This document shows, one piece after another, positions 5,820-12,980 of a stretch of DNA of 18,266 nucleotides. The position numbers and the translations under genes were made by a program. The DNA comes from Thermoplasmata archaeon. Its GTDB lineage: Archaea; Thermoplasmatota; Thermoplasmata; Halarchaeoplasmatales; Halarchaeoplasmataceae. Numbering within the stretch: position 1 is the stretch's first letter; each line of letters starts with the position of its first letter. The stretch spans positions 1 through 18,266 of the forward strand of contig JAFDTZ010000039.1 in the NCBI GenBank assembly GCA_019594305.1. The letters run 5' to 3'. Below the pieces are notes generated by a model. The model searched no databases, was not told the origin of the DNA, and worked only from the letters and a program-made list of their open reading frames with translations.

Positions 5820-7969
5820 TCCATCACTTCCTGTTTCGATATAAGTTCGGTATATTTTCTTTTGGGTTTAAAGGGTTTGAACGTGGTTCCGCCTCCTTCG
5901 TAGAAATATCCGAAGAATTCGACGTACTGTAACCTCAAGGCATGAACAAAAGAGCCCAGGGCCTGTAGTACCAGATTGACGAGATGTCCGCCCAGCAAGA
6001 CCACCAGGGCGAACATGTAGAACATGTACATTGCACTGACCATACCAAGTCCGCCGGCAAGGGCAAGGAAGATTCCGGGTGCCAGGAACCGTTTGCGCAT
6101 CTTGATAGCGCCCGCTGCCATCAAGGACGCCCCCCCGATCAAAACCGGCAGTGCCAGCATGTAACCGGTATCACCACCGCCGCTTCCCACCAGATTGGTA
6201 AGCACGTTAACGGTGAGTGCGATACCCGCTGTGGCCAGGGCGAGTGCAAGTATCCTGGCGAATGATAGAAAATCACCTATGAATCCCGTAAGCTCGAAGA
6301 AAGAGAGTCCCCGGGCACGTATCAGCAGTAGTATGAGACCGACACCGGTCATGAGCCATGCGAGTACCACCACACCGGGAGAAAAATCGAACCAGCCGAA
6401 CATTTCACCGCCCACGAGTATAAAACCTCCGGGCTGAAGCAGCCACCATGAAATATTTTCAAGTAATACAGCTCGAAGATCCCACCTCTGTATATGCTGT
6501 ACAAATGAAAGTACCATGCCTATGTTTATGTAAGCTAATCCGATGATCAAGGATATGATAAGTAATTGAAGAGGGCCGTCGCCCTCGAGGGTGTTGATTA
6601 CCGCAGGACTGGACAGCCCCAGATACCCGGGAAGGTTTAGGTAATCGGCGCTTTCGGGCCCCATGTAACCACCCTGGACGATACCGAATATTATGGTCGA
6701 TATACCGGCTGCGAGAAGTATGTACCCGAAATCCTTGGTCCCCTTGTCCACCCTGCCCGGGCCCCATACCATTGTCAGGGCAGCCAGGATGATCACCACC
6801 CCGTAAACGGAGTCACTGAGCATCAAACCGAAAAATATGACGAATGCAGGTGCAAGTATCATGGTGGGGTCGATTTCGTTGTACCTTGGCGGTGCGAACA
6901 TATTGGTTAAAAGTTCAAAGGGACGTATGAAGAAGGGATTCTTAAGGGATACCGGTACCTGGTCCGGGTCTTCAGGATCTTCCGCCGTAACCACCGAGCA
7001 GCCCCCGGATGCCTTATCGGTTAATTCCACTATCCTCTCCACCTCGTCGTCGGGGCACCATGCCTTTATAACGGCAGTATGCTCGGTCATACCGAATGAC
7101 TGGTAAACCTCAACCTTTTCTTTCAGTATCTCAAGCTCCTCGAGGAGCACATTATACCTACCCACCCATTCGTTTCGAGCCTTTGCGAGTTCGTCCATCA
7201 GCGTATCCCTTTCACCTTCCAACTCCTTTATATCAAGTCCGAGCTTTCTCGCTGCTTTGACGGGCGTACCGGTCATGGCTCGCAGATCCAGCGTTCTCGC
7301 ATCCCCTTCCCTTAAAGCGCCCTCGAAGGCGGCCTTGTCCCTTATGTACGCTCCGGCGACGAACAGGTTTTCATCTTCGTCACCCCTCGGCTCGACACGC
7401 AGAAAGGTATTATCCAGTCCGGAAAATGCCTTTTTCAGTTTTAGAGGGTCGCCGATACTGCCTACACGTACTACAGTGTAATCCGACTCACCTACCTGTG
7501 AAAGGTCTAGGTCGATATCCCCGAGAAACTCCAGCTCCCTTTTCAATGTACTTAACTCGATAAGTTCGCTTTCTATCTCGTTGACCCTTTGGTCCATATC
7601 ATGGATCTTCGCCACACTACCTTCCAGAAGTTCGTCGACCTCTGCCAGCAGCTCGTCGGTTCCCTTATCTTCCCTCTTTACTCTGGAGATGATCTCCGGT
7701 TTCAACATGTCCATGAGACCTTCTTCTTCACCGGGTAACTTCTGTAATATGTCGAGAACCTCTGACATCTTCATCTCGTATTCCGTCAGTGTCCTGGCCT
7801 GTTCCGGTATCGACCCGGGCTTTATGTGTTCGTTGATATCCGTATCCCTTTCAACGGAGGAAACCTGTATCTTTCCGTATTCATGTATGGCATCAATAAC
7901 CCGGTCGGTGTAGTCGCCATGTACGATCACGGTGAGATCCTTCATCCGTTTGGGGAAGAAAATATTCAT
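5816..7969 (-). CDS. atpI: A-type ATP synthase subunit I (a-subunit, stator)
   Basis: Membrane stator subunit that forms the ion half-channels beside the c-ring, 717 residues. Residues 1 to about 345 are a soluble domain with coiled-coil stretches (about 105-150 and 245-290) that contact the peripheral stalks. The rest is membrane domain beginning near FFGLMLSDSVYG (379-390). The essential arginine is Arg572 in LSFARILALALATAG, matching the R735 region of yeast Vph1. A second conserved helix is HALRLQYVEFFGYFYEGG (676-693, Arg679). The start PKRMKDLTVIV aligns with the usual family start, supporting the ATG at 7969. That ATG overlaps the atpH stop (7966-7969), and the nearest GGAGG (7971-7975) is only one base away, so initiation probably relies on coupling to atpH termination. 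Confidence 0.96.
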   Translation of the reverse strand: MNIFFPKRMKDLTVIVHGDYTDRVIDAIHEYGKIQVSSVERDTDINEHIKPGSIPEQARTLTEYEMKMSEVLDILQKLPGEEEGLMDMLKPEIISRVKREDKGTDELLAEVDELLEGSVAKIHDMDQRVNEIESELIELSTLKRELEFLGDIDLDLSQVGESDYTVVRVGSIGDPLKLKKAFSGLDNTFLRVEPRGDEDENLFVAGAYIRDKAAFEGALREGDARTLDLRAMTGTPVKAARKLGLDIKELEGERDTLMDELAKARNEWVGRYNVLLEELEILKEKVEVYQSFGMTEHTAVIKAWCPDDEVERIVELTDKASGGCSVVTAEDPEDPDQVPVSLKNPFFIRPFELLTNMFAPPRYNEIDPTMILAPAFVIFFGLMLSDSVYGVVIILAALTMVWGPGRVDKGTKDFGYILLAAGISTIIFGIVQGGYMGPESADYLNLPGYLGLSSPAVINTLEGDGPLQLLIISLIIGLAYINIGMVLSFVQHIQRWDLRAVLLENISWWLLQPGGFILVGGEMFGWFDFSPGVVVLAWLMTGVGLILLLIRARGLSFFELTGFIGDFLSFARILALALATAGIALTVNVLTNLVGSGGGDTGYMLALPVLIGGASLMAAGAIKMRKRFLAPGIFLALAGGLGMVSAMYMFYMFALVVLLGGHLVNLVLQALGSFVHALRLQYVEFFGYFYEGGGTTFKPFKPKRKYTELISKQEVME

Positions 7970-8280
7970 ACCTCCGTTACCCGCTCTATCACATGTCTGA
8001 CCGCTTTGTCAACGTTCCTCTCCGCAGTATTTTTCAGCCGTCTGACCTCTTCCTCGCCCTCTTCCCTTATCCCCTTGGCCTCCTCCCTCGCCTTGCCCTC
8101 TGCAAATTCCTTCTCATGTTCAAGGTTCTTTTTAACGGAGAAAATATCGTCTTCCTTCTTTTGCCGAGCTTTTTCCGTTACCCGTTCGAGCATCTTCTCC
8201 GCACTCTTTTCGGCCACCTCTATCCTGTTGACGGCGGCTTGTTCGGCCTTCTTTACCTTTTGCAGTTCTTCTGTTGCCAA
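7966..8280 (-). CDS. atpH: A-type ATP synthase peripheral stalk subunit H
   Basis: First gene of the ATP synthase operon. Subunit H pairs with E in the peripheral stalks. The 104 residues are almost entirely a charged helix (alternating Glu/Lys/Arg with Ala and hydrophobic heptad positions), as in known archaeal H subunits (about 100-110 residues). The start is TTG at 8278-8280, supported by a perfect GGAGG at 8287-8291 six bases upstream and by the absence of any better start. Identity rests on coiled-coil composition, length and its place before atpI; sequence alone would be weak evidence. Confidence 0.9.
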   Translation of the reverse strand: MATEELQKVKKAEQAAVNRIEVAEKSAEKMLERVTEKARQKKEDDIFSVKKNLEHEKEFAEGKAREEAKGIREEGEEEVRRLKNTAERNVDKAVRHVIERVTEV

Positions 8281-8286
8281 TGGAAA

Positions 8287-8291
8287 CCTCC
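8287..8291 (-). promoter_or_regulatory. Shine-Dalgarno that fixes the atpH TTG start
   Basis: GGAGG on the minus strand, six bases before the TTG at 8278-8280. It shows that the operon leader transcript is translated with a Shine-Dalgarno, unlike the leaderless single genes elsewhere in the window. Confidence 0.75.
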
Positions 8292-8330
8292 TTTGAGTAT
8301 ATTGTATGACGGCAGGCGTTCATAATCATA

Positions 8331-8349
8331 ATAGATATAAGGATTTTGG
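8331..8349 (-). promoter_or_regulatory. Candidate BRE/TATA promoter of the ATP synthase operon
   Basis: Reading the minus strand, a purine-rich BRE-like CCAAAAT (8343-8349) precedes CCTTATATC (8334-8342). The box centre near 8337 predicts transcription start near 8310, leaving a leader of about 30 nt that contains the atpH Shine-Dalgarno. This is an inference from motif and spacing. Confidence 0.45.
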
Positions 8350-8536
8350 TGAAAATATGTTGAGAATACTCTTCCCCCACTCACCCTAATCAAGTTCTCG
8401 TGATTTTATTGAAAACTTAATTTTTATTTTTAAAAGTGCAAAAACCATTTACATATACTGACTCGTTTGTATGCCTTTTATATCCCTTGTAAACACTTAA
8501 CTTATAGATGTTGTAAGAATATAGTGCAAAATATTT

Positions 8537-8851
8537 CTATCTTTCCCGACGGTATAGGTTGAGATGCCTATTGCGGTAACTTCTGTTATGTTCGTCTATC
8601 TTATTGTAATCTTGAATTGTTGTGTCGTGGCTGCAACAATTACCCATTAAAGATATGCGTGGTATCCCCTCCTTGTAAAGAGAAAAGCTTTCCTCCTTTC
8701 TAGTAAAAATTATTACCGCTATTATCAGTAAAATTAGACCTATGCCTATCATATATGTGCCGGGTAACAATATTGCACTGCCAGTTTGAGCTATCATGCC
8801 TCCAACGATGAAGAGACTACCGCATACTGCAAGAAATTTATCTAACATCAC
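8537..8851 (-). CDS. Small two-TM membrane protein, unknown function
   Basis: Not recognised. It has 104 residues with two predicted transmembrane helices (about 6-25 and 29-50), then a polar tail of about 50 residues with a CC pair, His/Asn/Arg-rich and strongly basic at the end (LYRRER). The annotated start is GTG at 8849-8851; the ATG immediately after it (8846-8848) is equally possible and is better spaced from AGGTGA overlapping the previous stop. It follows the 75-residue gene upstream by one base, so the two form a transcriptional and probably translational unit. The tail is low in hydrophobics and could be poorly folded, so expression of the full length is uncertain. Confidence 0.6.
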   Translation of the reverse strand: MMLDKFLAVCGSLFIVGGMIAQTGSAILLPGTYMIGIGLILLIIAVIIFTRKEESFSLYKEGIPRISLMGNCCSHDTTIQDYNKIDEHNRSYRNRHLNLYRRER

Positions 8852-8852
8852 G

Positions 8853-9080
8853 TCACCTTTTCCTGTCCACTATGGACAGTATAAGTGCAACCACTACGAA
8901 GGCCACGATGGTCAAGAATAAATTACCTGTGAAAAGATACACCAATATCGCCAATAAGGTAGCGGGTAAGAAAGCTATAAGTAGCTTGAGAAAGAAAGCT
9001 ATTATCAGTATGATTACCACCAGTATGAGGATACCGATACATAGTAGAGCCCCCAATGCGAACATAAAACGAAAGAGCAT
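8853..9080 (-). CDS. Tiny hydrophobic membrane protein (likely start 9065)
   Basis: Not recognised. It has 75 residues, nearly all membrane, with two or three predicted helices (about 8-31, 33-50 and 54-70) and ending VDRKR, so the C-terminus is probably cytoplasmic. Small proteins of this shape are common but functionally undefined. The upstream BRE/TATA (9088-9102) is centred about 27 bases before the second in-frame ATG (9063-9065), so the true product is probably a 70-residue leaderless protein starting MFALGALLC. It is followed one base later by the other small membrane gene. Confidence 0.65.
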   Translation of the reverse strand: MLFRFMFALGALLCIGILILVVIILIIAFFLKLLIAFLPATLLAILVYLFTGNLFLTIVAFVVVALILSIVDRKR

Positions 9081-9087
9081 GTTTTAA

Positions 9088-9102
9088 GATATAAAAGTTT
9101 CG
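9088..9102 (-). promoter_or_regulatory. BRE/TATA promoter of the small membrane gene pair
   Basis: Minus-strand CGAAACTTTTATATC is a near-ideal archaeal BRE plus TATA box. Its centre (about 9092) lies 27 bases from the ATG at 9065, matching the usual TATA-to-start distance and implying a leaderless transcript. Confidence 0.7.
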
Positions 9103-9155
9103 ATATCAAAGAGGATAATATGCCGAACACGAAAAATAAGATCAATATCGATTGT

Positions 9156-10019
9156 TTAACTTCGCCTATCTCTTTCCTTAACCCATCTATACACTGTGAC
9201 CATGCTTATATTGTACTTTTCAGCCACCGACGAAACGTTTCCTGTTTCGAGATACTCATGCAACACTTTTTCCTTAAAATCATCAGAGTAACCCTGTCTA
9301 CGCCTGGGGATGCCTCTTTCCTCTAGCCAAAGGTAAACTGACCTTTCGCTAATATTATATTTTTTAGCGACACTGCCACCATTATTCCCTCCGATATAAT
9401 CCCGGACCACTTTGTCTTTGAAAGCATCCGAGTGTTTCGATCTGAGTCTGGATCTATAAATATTTCTCTCTTTCGCCCAAAGGTAAACCGAACATTCGGA
9501 GATACCATATCTTTCAGCGATACTTACAACATCCATCCCTTCAGAATATTTAGATAAAACCTTTTCTTTAAGTTCATCCGAGTATTTGGGCACGCGTTTG
9601 TAGAAACCACTTTTTCTTACCCAATTGTAAACTGAACTTATAGAGATGTTGTATGTTTCAGCGATAGAGGGGGCGTCTCTACCTTCTCTATAATCCTTGA
9701 CCACCATCTGTTTTAAGGAGTCTGGATAGCCCTGTTTACACCTCGGCATGCCTCTTTCCTCCAGCCAACGATATATCGTTTTTTTGTTTATACCATGTTT
9801 TTTAGCGAGAGGTATGGCATTTTTAACTACCTTATATTCCTCCACCACCTTCTCTTTGAACTCATCAGAATGATGATGATTTCTCGGTATGTCCTTCTCT
9901 TCTAACCATTTGTAAACAGTAACCGGAGACAGATGGTATTCTTCGGCCATCTCCGATACTTTTCTACCTTCGAGATACCCTCTAGCTACCGCCTCCTTAA
10001 ACTCGTCTACGTACTTTAT
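9156..10019 (-). CDS. Tandem helix-turn-helix repeat protein (six HTH units)
   Basis: Function unknown; predicted DNA binding. The protein is an array of about 48-residue units. Each starts (Y/H)SDxFKEKVV, runs through an AxxYxIS turn into VYxWLxER, and ends in a basic linker such as RGIPRRRQG. Counted from the first ATG (9950, 264 residues), complete units lie at residues 27-74, 75-122, 123-172, 173-220 and 221-262. The first ATG falls in the middle of another unit whose first half (KYVDEFKEAV...) is coded upstream in the same frame, so the reading frame should begin near 10019, where the codon is ATA. No ATG, GTG or TTG occurs in frame before the upstream stop at 10086-10088. The unit resembles transposase-type HTH domains (HTH_Tnp/Psq-like), but no DDE or other catalytic domain follows. 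It may be a regulator, a domesticated transposase part, or a decaying gene. Confidence 0.75.
   Translation of the reverse strand: MKYVDEFKEAVARGYLEGRKVSEMAEEYHLSPVTVYKWLEEKDIPRNHHHSDEFKEKVVEEYKVVKNAIPLAKKHGINKKTIYRWLEERGMPRCKQGYPDSLKQMVVKDYREGRDAPSIAETYNISISSVYNWVRKSGFYKRVPKYSDELKEKVLSKYSEGMDVVSIAERYGISECSVYLWAKERNIYRSRLRSKHSDAFKDKVVRDYIGGNNGGSVAKKYNISERSVYLWLEERGIPRRRQGYSDDFKEKVLHEYLETGNVSSVAEKYNISMVTVYRWVKERDRRS
9171..10019 (-). repeat. Tandem HTH coding repeat, period about 144 bp
   Basis: Six in-frame units spaced 48, 48, 50 and 48 residues between the complete members. Units share tryptophan in VYxW and the KEKV motif but differ at many positions, so the array is old or diversified rather than freshly duplicated. 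The predicted recognition helices (around the IS...VY positions) differ between units. Confidence 0.8.
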
Positions 10020-10038
10020 TATTGACCACCGCTGATGT

Positions 10039-10047
10039 GTTTTATGC
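10039..10047 (-). promoter_or_regulatory. Possible TATA box of the HTH-repeat gene
   Basis: Minus-strand GCATAAAAC is centred about 24 bases before the ATA codon at 10017-10019. Weak match and slightly short spacing. Another candidate, ATATAAAC (10084-10091), would start transcription near 10061. Confidence 0.3.
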
Positions 10048-10116
10048 TTACTACTTATCGATATTTGTCTATAAGTGCTGCTAGTTTATATTTCTTTTCT
10101 AACCCGAATTTTACCC

Positions 10117-10698
10117 TCATCCCCATTCCAATTTCCACTCACAGTGATCATGACCTTCACACGCGCATAAGGTATGTTCCACTGTTATAAAATTCACATT
10201 CCAGGTTTGGAACACTCCCTCGAAATAATAGGTTATAGATCGACAGAAAAGAGGAGAGTCGGATACGTCGTAACCTTTAACCAAGGCCTTATTGTCCCCA
10301 GTGATAACCCCTTCAAGTCTACCGAAATCGAAAAATTGGGGCCAGTATTCCCCCGCCTTTGCAACGGCCAGGTCGGGTTTAGTAAGCCATTTGGCAAAAA
10401 AACCGATGATGCCCACGGTTCTGGCGGACTCCTTCAGAACTCGCTCAAAGTTACTTTCATCGTAGATCTCATGGTAACCCTCAAGTAGATACAGGTAATA
10501 ACTGAAGGGATATTTATCCCTCAATTTGAATTCGTCCGGTGTATCGGGTCCATAATATCCTTTGGATTTCATCCTGTCGAATACCATGCTCAACCCATCG
10601 ACACCGTGTTTCTTCCCGATAGGTTTGAAAACCGCTACCATCTGGCCGCCGTACACATGTTTAGAGAAAGAGTCGTTCATGTTCGGAAACAATACCAT
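10117..10698 (-). CDS. V4R-like ligand-binding domain protein
   Basis: Probably a small-molecule-binding sensor domain of the V4R/heme-NO-binding-like superfamily; the ligand is unknown. The 193-residue protein ends with FCRSITYYFEGVF, then VEHTLCACEGHDHCEWKLEW. This reproduces the V4R C-terminal pattern of a Gly-aromatic helix followed by a conserved Glu, a Cys, a Gly and a final Cys before a beta strand. Cysteines 152, 178, 180 and 186 with His183 and His185 could bind metal. There is no output domain, so it would act by binding a partner. The likely leaderless start is Met7 (ATG at 10678-10680), about 28 bases from TATA-like TTTATCAA at 10705-10712. It is divergent from the NUDIX gene. Family assignment is by motif only. 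Confidence 0.6.
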   Translation of the reverse strand: MVLFPNMNDSFSKHVYGGQMVAVFKPIGKKHGVDGLSMVFDRMKSKGYYGPDTPDEFKLRDKYPFSYYLYLLEGYHEIYDESNFERVLKESARTVGIIGFFAKWLTKPDLAVAKAGEYWPQFFDFGRLEGVITGDNKALVKGYDVSDSPLFCRSITYYFEGVFQTWNVNFITVEHTLCACEGHDHCEWKLEWG

Positions 10699-10704
10699 AA
10701 TAAA

Positions 10705-10719
10705 TTGATAAACCTTTCT
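10705..10719 (-). promoter_or_regulatory. Candidate BRE/TATA of the V4R-like gene
   Basis: Minus-strand AGAAAGG followed by TTTATC. The centre (about 10709) is about 28 bases from the ATG at 10680, supporting Met7 as start. Confidence 0.4.
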
Positions 10720-10747
10720 GTAATTTACCCATTATACATAGTCACAT

Positions 10748-10763
10748 GCCGAACATATTATAA
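10748..10763 (+). promoter_or_regulatory. Candidate BRE/TATA of the NUDIX gene
   Basis: Plus-strand GCCGAACATATTATAA. The box centre (about 10758) is 27 bases before the ATG at 10786 and no Shine-Dalgarno is present, so the transcript is probably leaderless. Confidence 0.55.
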
Positions 10764-10785
10764 CCACATATCCTGATATAAACAC

Positions 10786-11280
10786 ATGTACACCACATCA
10801 AAACGAGAAGGTAACGAGTATTTCAAGTACAGGGTCTCCGCAGTAGTCATCAACGGTGAGCACGTACTCATCCACCGAGCGGAGATAGATGATTTTTGGT
10901 CCCTGCCTGGAGGTCACGTTATGATGATGGAGGATTCCATGGCGGCCTTGAAAAGGGAGATGAAGGAGGAAATTTGCGTTAATGTGCAGGTAAAGAGATT
11001 GCTTTGGGTGGTGGAAAATTTCTTCGATCACGACAGTAATAGATTTCATGAATTGTGCCTATATTACCTTGTCGAGATACCCGATAGCTTCGGTGTGATG
11101 GATGCGGAAGTATCATTTCACGGTGCGGAGGATACCTATGGATACCTTGGAAAGGAGATCAAGCTTATATTCAAATGGTTTACCGAGGATGAGCTGGACG
11201 ATATCGTACTTTACCCGGAATTCCTTTCAAAGGGATTGAAGAACCTCCCTGAAGATACGATGCATATTATATGCCGGTAG
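10786..11280 (+). CDS. NUDIX hydrolase
   Basis: Hydrolase of a nucleoside diphosphate linked to another group; the substrate cannot be told from sequence. It has 164 residues. The Nudix box spans residues 43-65: G43, E49, R57, E58, E61 and E62 are in the right spacing (G-x5-E-x7-RE-x2-EE). The usual Gly near the end of the box is Cys64. Preceding FWSLPGGHV is the typical strand and loop before the box. The C-terminal part (KLIFKWFTEDELDD) resembles the W-F-x-x-D-E-L helix common in MutT-like ADP-ribose or dNTP hydrolases. It is a single gene, divergent from the V4R-like gene and convergent with the catalase. Confidence 0.88.
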   Translation: MYTTSKREGNEYFKYRVSAVVINGEHVLIHRAEIDDFWSLPGGHVMMMEDSMAALKREMKEEICVNVQVKRLLWVVENFFDHDSNRFHELCLYYLVEIPDSFGVMDAEVSFHGAEDTYGYLGKEIKLIFKWFTEDELDDIVLYPEFLSKGLKNLPEDTMHIICR

Positions 11281-11398
11281 GTGGGAAAAAAGTTAGGTAG
11301 AACACAAATACGGTAATCTTCAGCCCACTAACTTTACAGATGATTCAAAGACCCGGTTATTCGTTTGCAAGAGGATGGAGTGAAGGATGGACAATCTT

Positions 11399-12910
11399 TC
11401 AAAGTAGGGTTGCCTTTACACGCTCTTCCTGAGACATCTCCGCAAGTCTCTTGACCTCGTCCAGGGGGAGACCCAGGCCGGTGGTTACTCCAACGCCGTA
11501 TTCCGGATCGACTTTGTAGAAAAGCGCAGTCTGTCTTAGCTGCAGTTTTTCATGCGAGCCGCCTAGATGTGCTACGATATTACCTATGAGATGCTCTCTG
11601 TCACTGTCGTCCATCACCTTGTTGAAGAGGGCGGCGGGCTGAACGAAGTCGATATCTCCAAGTTCATATTCGTGTCTTGCCGCCATACCGCGGATGTCTA
11701 CGTCCGGTAGTGCATAGTCCAGATCCGGGTCAGGACCATGGAAGCTGTTGGGCCAGTAGTTGGGTCCGCCACCACCACCATCGTCCGGTCGCATGGGACC
11801 GTCTCTCTGATAGTTATCAACCTTTGATTTGGGGGCGTTGATGGGTAGTAATTGATAATTTGCACCCAGACGATGCCTGTGGGTGTCGTGATAGCTGAAC
11901 AGACGTCCCTGCAGCAATCTGTCGGGAGATGGGCCTACACCGGGAACGAAATTGGCAGGTGAAAATGCTGCCTGTTCCACCTCTGCAAAGTAATTGGTCG
12001 GATTACGATCCAAAACCATTCGCCCCAGTGGTATAGGAGGATAATCATCATGGGGCCATACCTTAGTGATATCGAAGGGGTCGAAGCGATAGTTCTCCGC
12101 TTCCTCAGGTGTCATTATCTGTACTTCCACGTTCCATGCGGGGTAGGCGCCCTTCTCGATGTTCTCGAATAGGTCCCGGGTTGCATGGTCGGGGTCACTT
12201 CCCACCAGTTCGGCTGCTTCCTGTCGTGTTAGATTCTTTATCTCCTGGGCCGTCTTGAAATGATATTTGACCCATACGTATTCTCCCTTTTCATTGTACC
12301 ACATGAAGGTATGGCTGCTGTATCCGTTCATGTGCCTGAAATTCATGGGGGTGCCTCTGTCGGAGAAGAGAATGGTCACCTGGTGTATGGATTCCGGAGT
12401 TAGAGAAAGGAAGTCCCAGAACATGTTCGGGTCCTTGAGGTTGGTCCTAGGATTTCTTTTCTGGGTATGTATGAAATCAGGGAATTTCATGGCGTCTCTT
12501 ATGAAGAATATGGGTGTGTTGTTACCTACCATATCGTAGTTACCCTCCTCGGTGTAGAATTTAACCGCGAAACCACGTGGATCACGTTCTGCATCGGCTG
12601 AGCCTCGCTCTCCGCCGACGGTTGAGAACCGGGCGAATAAGTCGGTTTTTTTGCCAACTTCGGATAGGAACTTGGCTCTGGTGTACTTGCTCAAGTCGTT
12701 GGTAACTTCAAAATATCCGTGGGCGCCGGCTCCTTTGGCGTGTACTACGCGTTCCGGGATACGTTCTCTATCAAAGTGAGCTAATTTATCCAAAAGGTGT
12801 GTGTCCTGTATAAGTCCGGGACCTTCCTTACCTGCGGTCATGGAGTTAAGATCGTTATCAACCGGCTTGCCTGTACTGGTTGTCATTATTTTCTTCTTTT
12901 CTTCGGCCAT
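11399..12910 (-). CDS. katA: Monofunctional haem catalase
   Basis: Converts hydrogen peroxide to water and oxygen; cytoplasmic, since no signal peptide is seen. The 503-residue length fits the small-subunit catalases. The core matches the family closely: active-site His57 in RVVHAKGAGAHG, distal Asn130 in GNNTPIFFIRD, and proximal haem ligand Tyr340 in RLFSYHDTHRHRLG. The residue after the haem Tyr, often Pro, is His341. The ATG start at 12908-12910 is followed by a Lys-rich N-terminus (MAEEKKKIM). A weak GAGGG lies upstream, with a possible TATA TTTAAA at 12931-12936. It stands alone, convergent with the NUDIX gene and downstream of the DUF454 operon. Confidence 0.95.
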   Translation of the reverse strand: MAEEKKKIMTTSTGKPVDNDLNSMTAGKEGPGLIQDTHLLDKLAHFDRERIPERVVHAKGAGAHGYFEVTNDLSKYTRAKFLSEVGKKTDLFARFSTVGGERGSADAERDPRGFAVKFYTEEGNYDMVGNNTPIFFIRDAMKFPDFIHTQKRNPRTNLKDPNMFWDFLSLTPESIHQVTILFSDRGTPMNFRHMNGYSSHTFMWYNEKGEYVWVKYHFKTAQEIKNLTRQEAAELVGSDPDHATRDLFENIEKGAYPAWNVEVQIMTPEEAENYRFDPFDITKVWPHDDYPPIPLGRMVLDRNPTNYFAEVEQAAFSPANFVPGVGPSPDRLLQGRLFSYHDTHRHRLGANYQLLPINAPKSKVDNYQRDGPMRPDDGGGGGPNYWPNSFHGPDPDLDYALPDVDIRGMAARHEYELGDIDFVQPAALFNKVMDDSDREHLIGNIVAHLGGSHEKLQLRQTALFYKVDPEYGVGVTTGLGLPLDEVKRLAEMSQEERVKATLL

Positions 12911-12929
12911 TTTATTCCCTCTTATTATC

Positions 12930-12944
12930 GTATGATCTCATTTA
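12930..12944 (-). promoter_or_regulatory. Possible TATA element of katA
   Basis: Minus-strand TTTTTGTTTAAAT. Its centre is about 24 bases before the katA ATG, slightly closer than in the other promoters here. Confidence 0.3.
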
Positions 12945-12980
12945 AACAAAAAGCGATATGATGTTATTTAAACATTCGTG

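Larger units (their letters stand above)
8281..8533. other. AT-rich intergenic spacer upstream of the ATP synthase operon
   Basis: About 250 bases without a credible gene between atpH and the small membrane gene upstream. It contains the proposed atp promoter near 8337 and T/A-rich runs at 8418-8434, which on the minus strand could terminate the upstream transcript. It also contains a plus-strand CTTTTATATC at 8475-8484, identical to the TATA box used at 9088. No tRNA-like fold or strong hairpin was seen by eye. Confidence 0.6.

Noticed and set aside
8132..8380. Minus-strand 82-codon open frame overlapping atpH
   Set aside because: It is a frame-shifted shadow of the Lys/Glu/Arg-rich atpH coding region with no start context.
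8401..8530. AT-rich spacer considered as a replication origin or ncRNA
   Set aside because: No origin recognition box repeats, cdc6/orc gene or stable fold was seen by eye.
9156..10019. HTH-repeat gene considered as an intact insertion-sequence transposase
   Set aside because: No DDE, HUH or serine recombinase catalytic region, no terminal inverted repeats and no flanking target duplication were seen.
9156..10019. HTH tandem DNA repeat considered as a CRISPR or satellite array
   Set aside because: The 144-base period keeps one open reading frame with conserved protein positions, so it is a coding repeat.
11281..11335. Inverted segments AAAGTTAG / CTAACTTT and GTGGG / CCCAC after the NUDIX gene, considered as a terminator
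   Set aside because: The two pairings are mutually exclusive and the loops are about 30-40 bases, with no following T-run, so a hairpin terminator is not supported.
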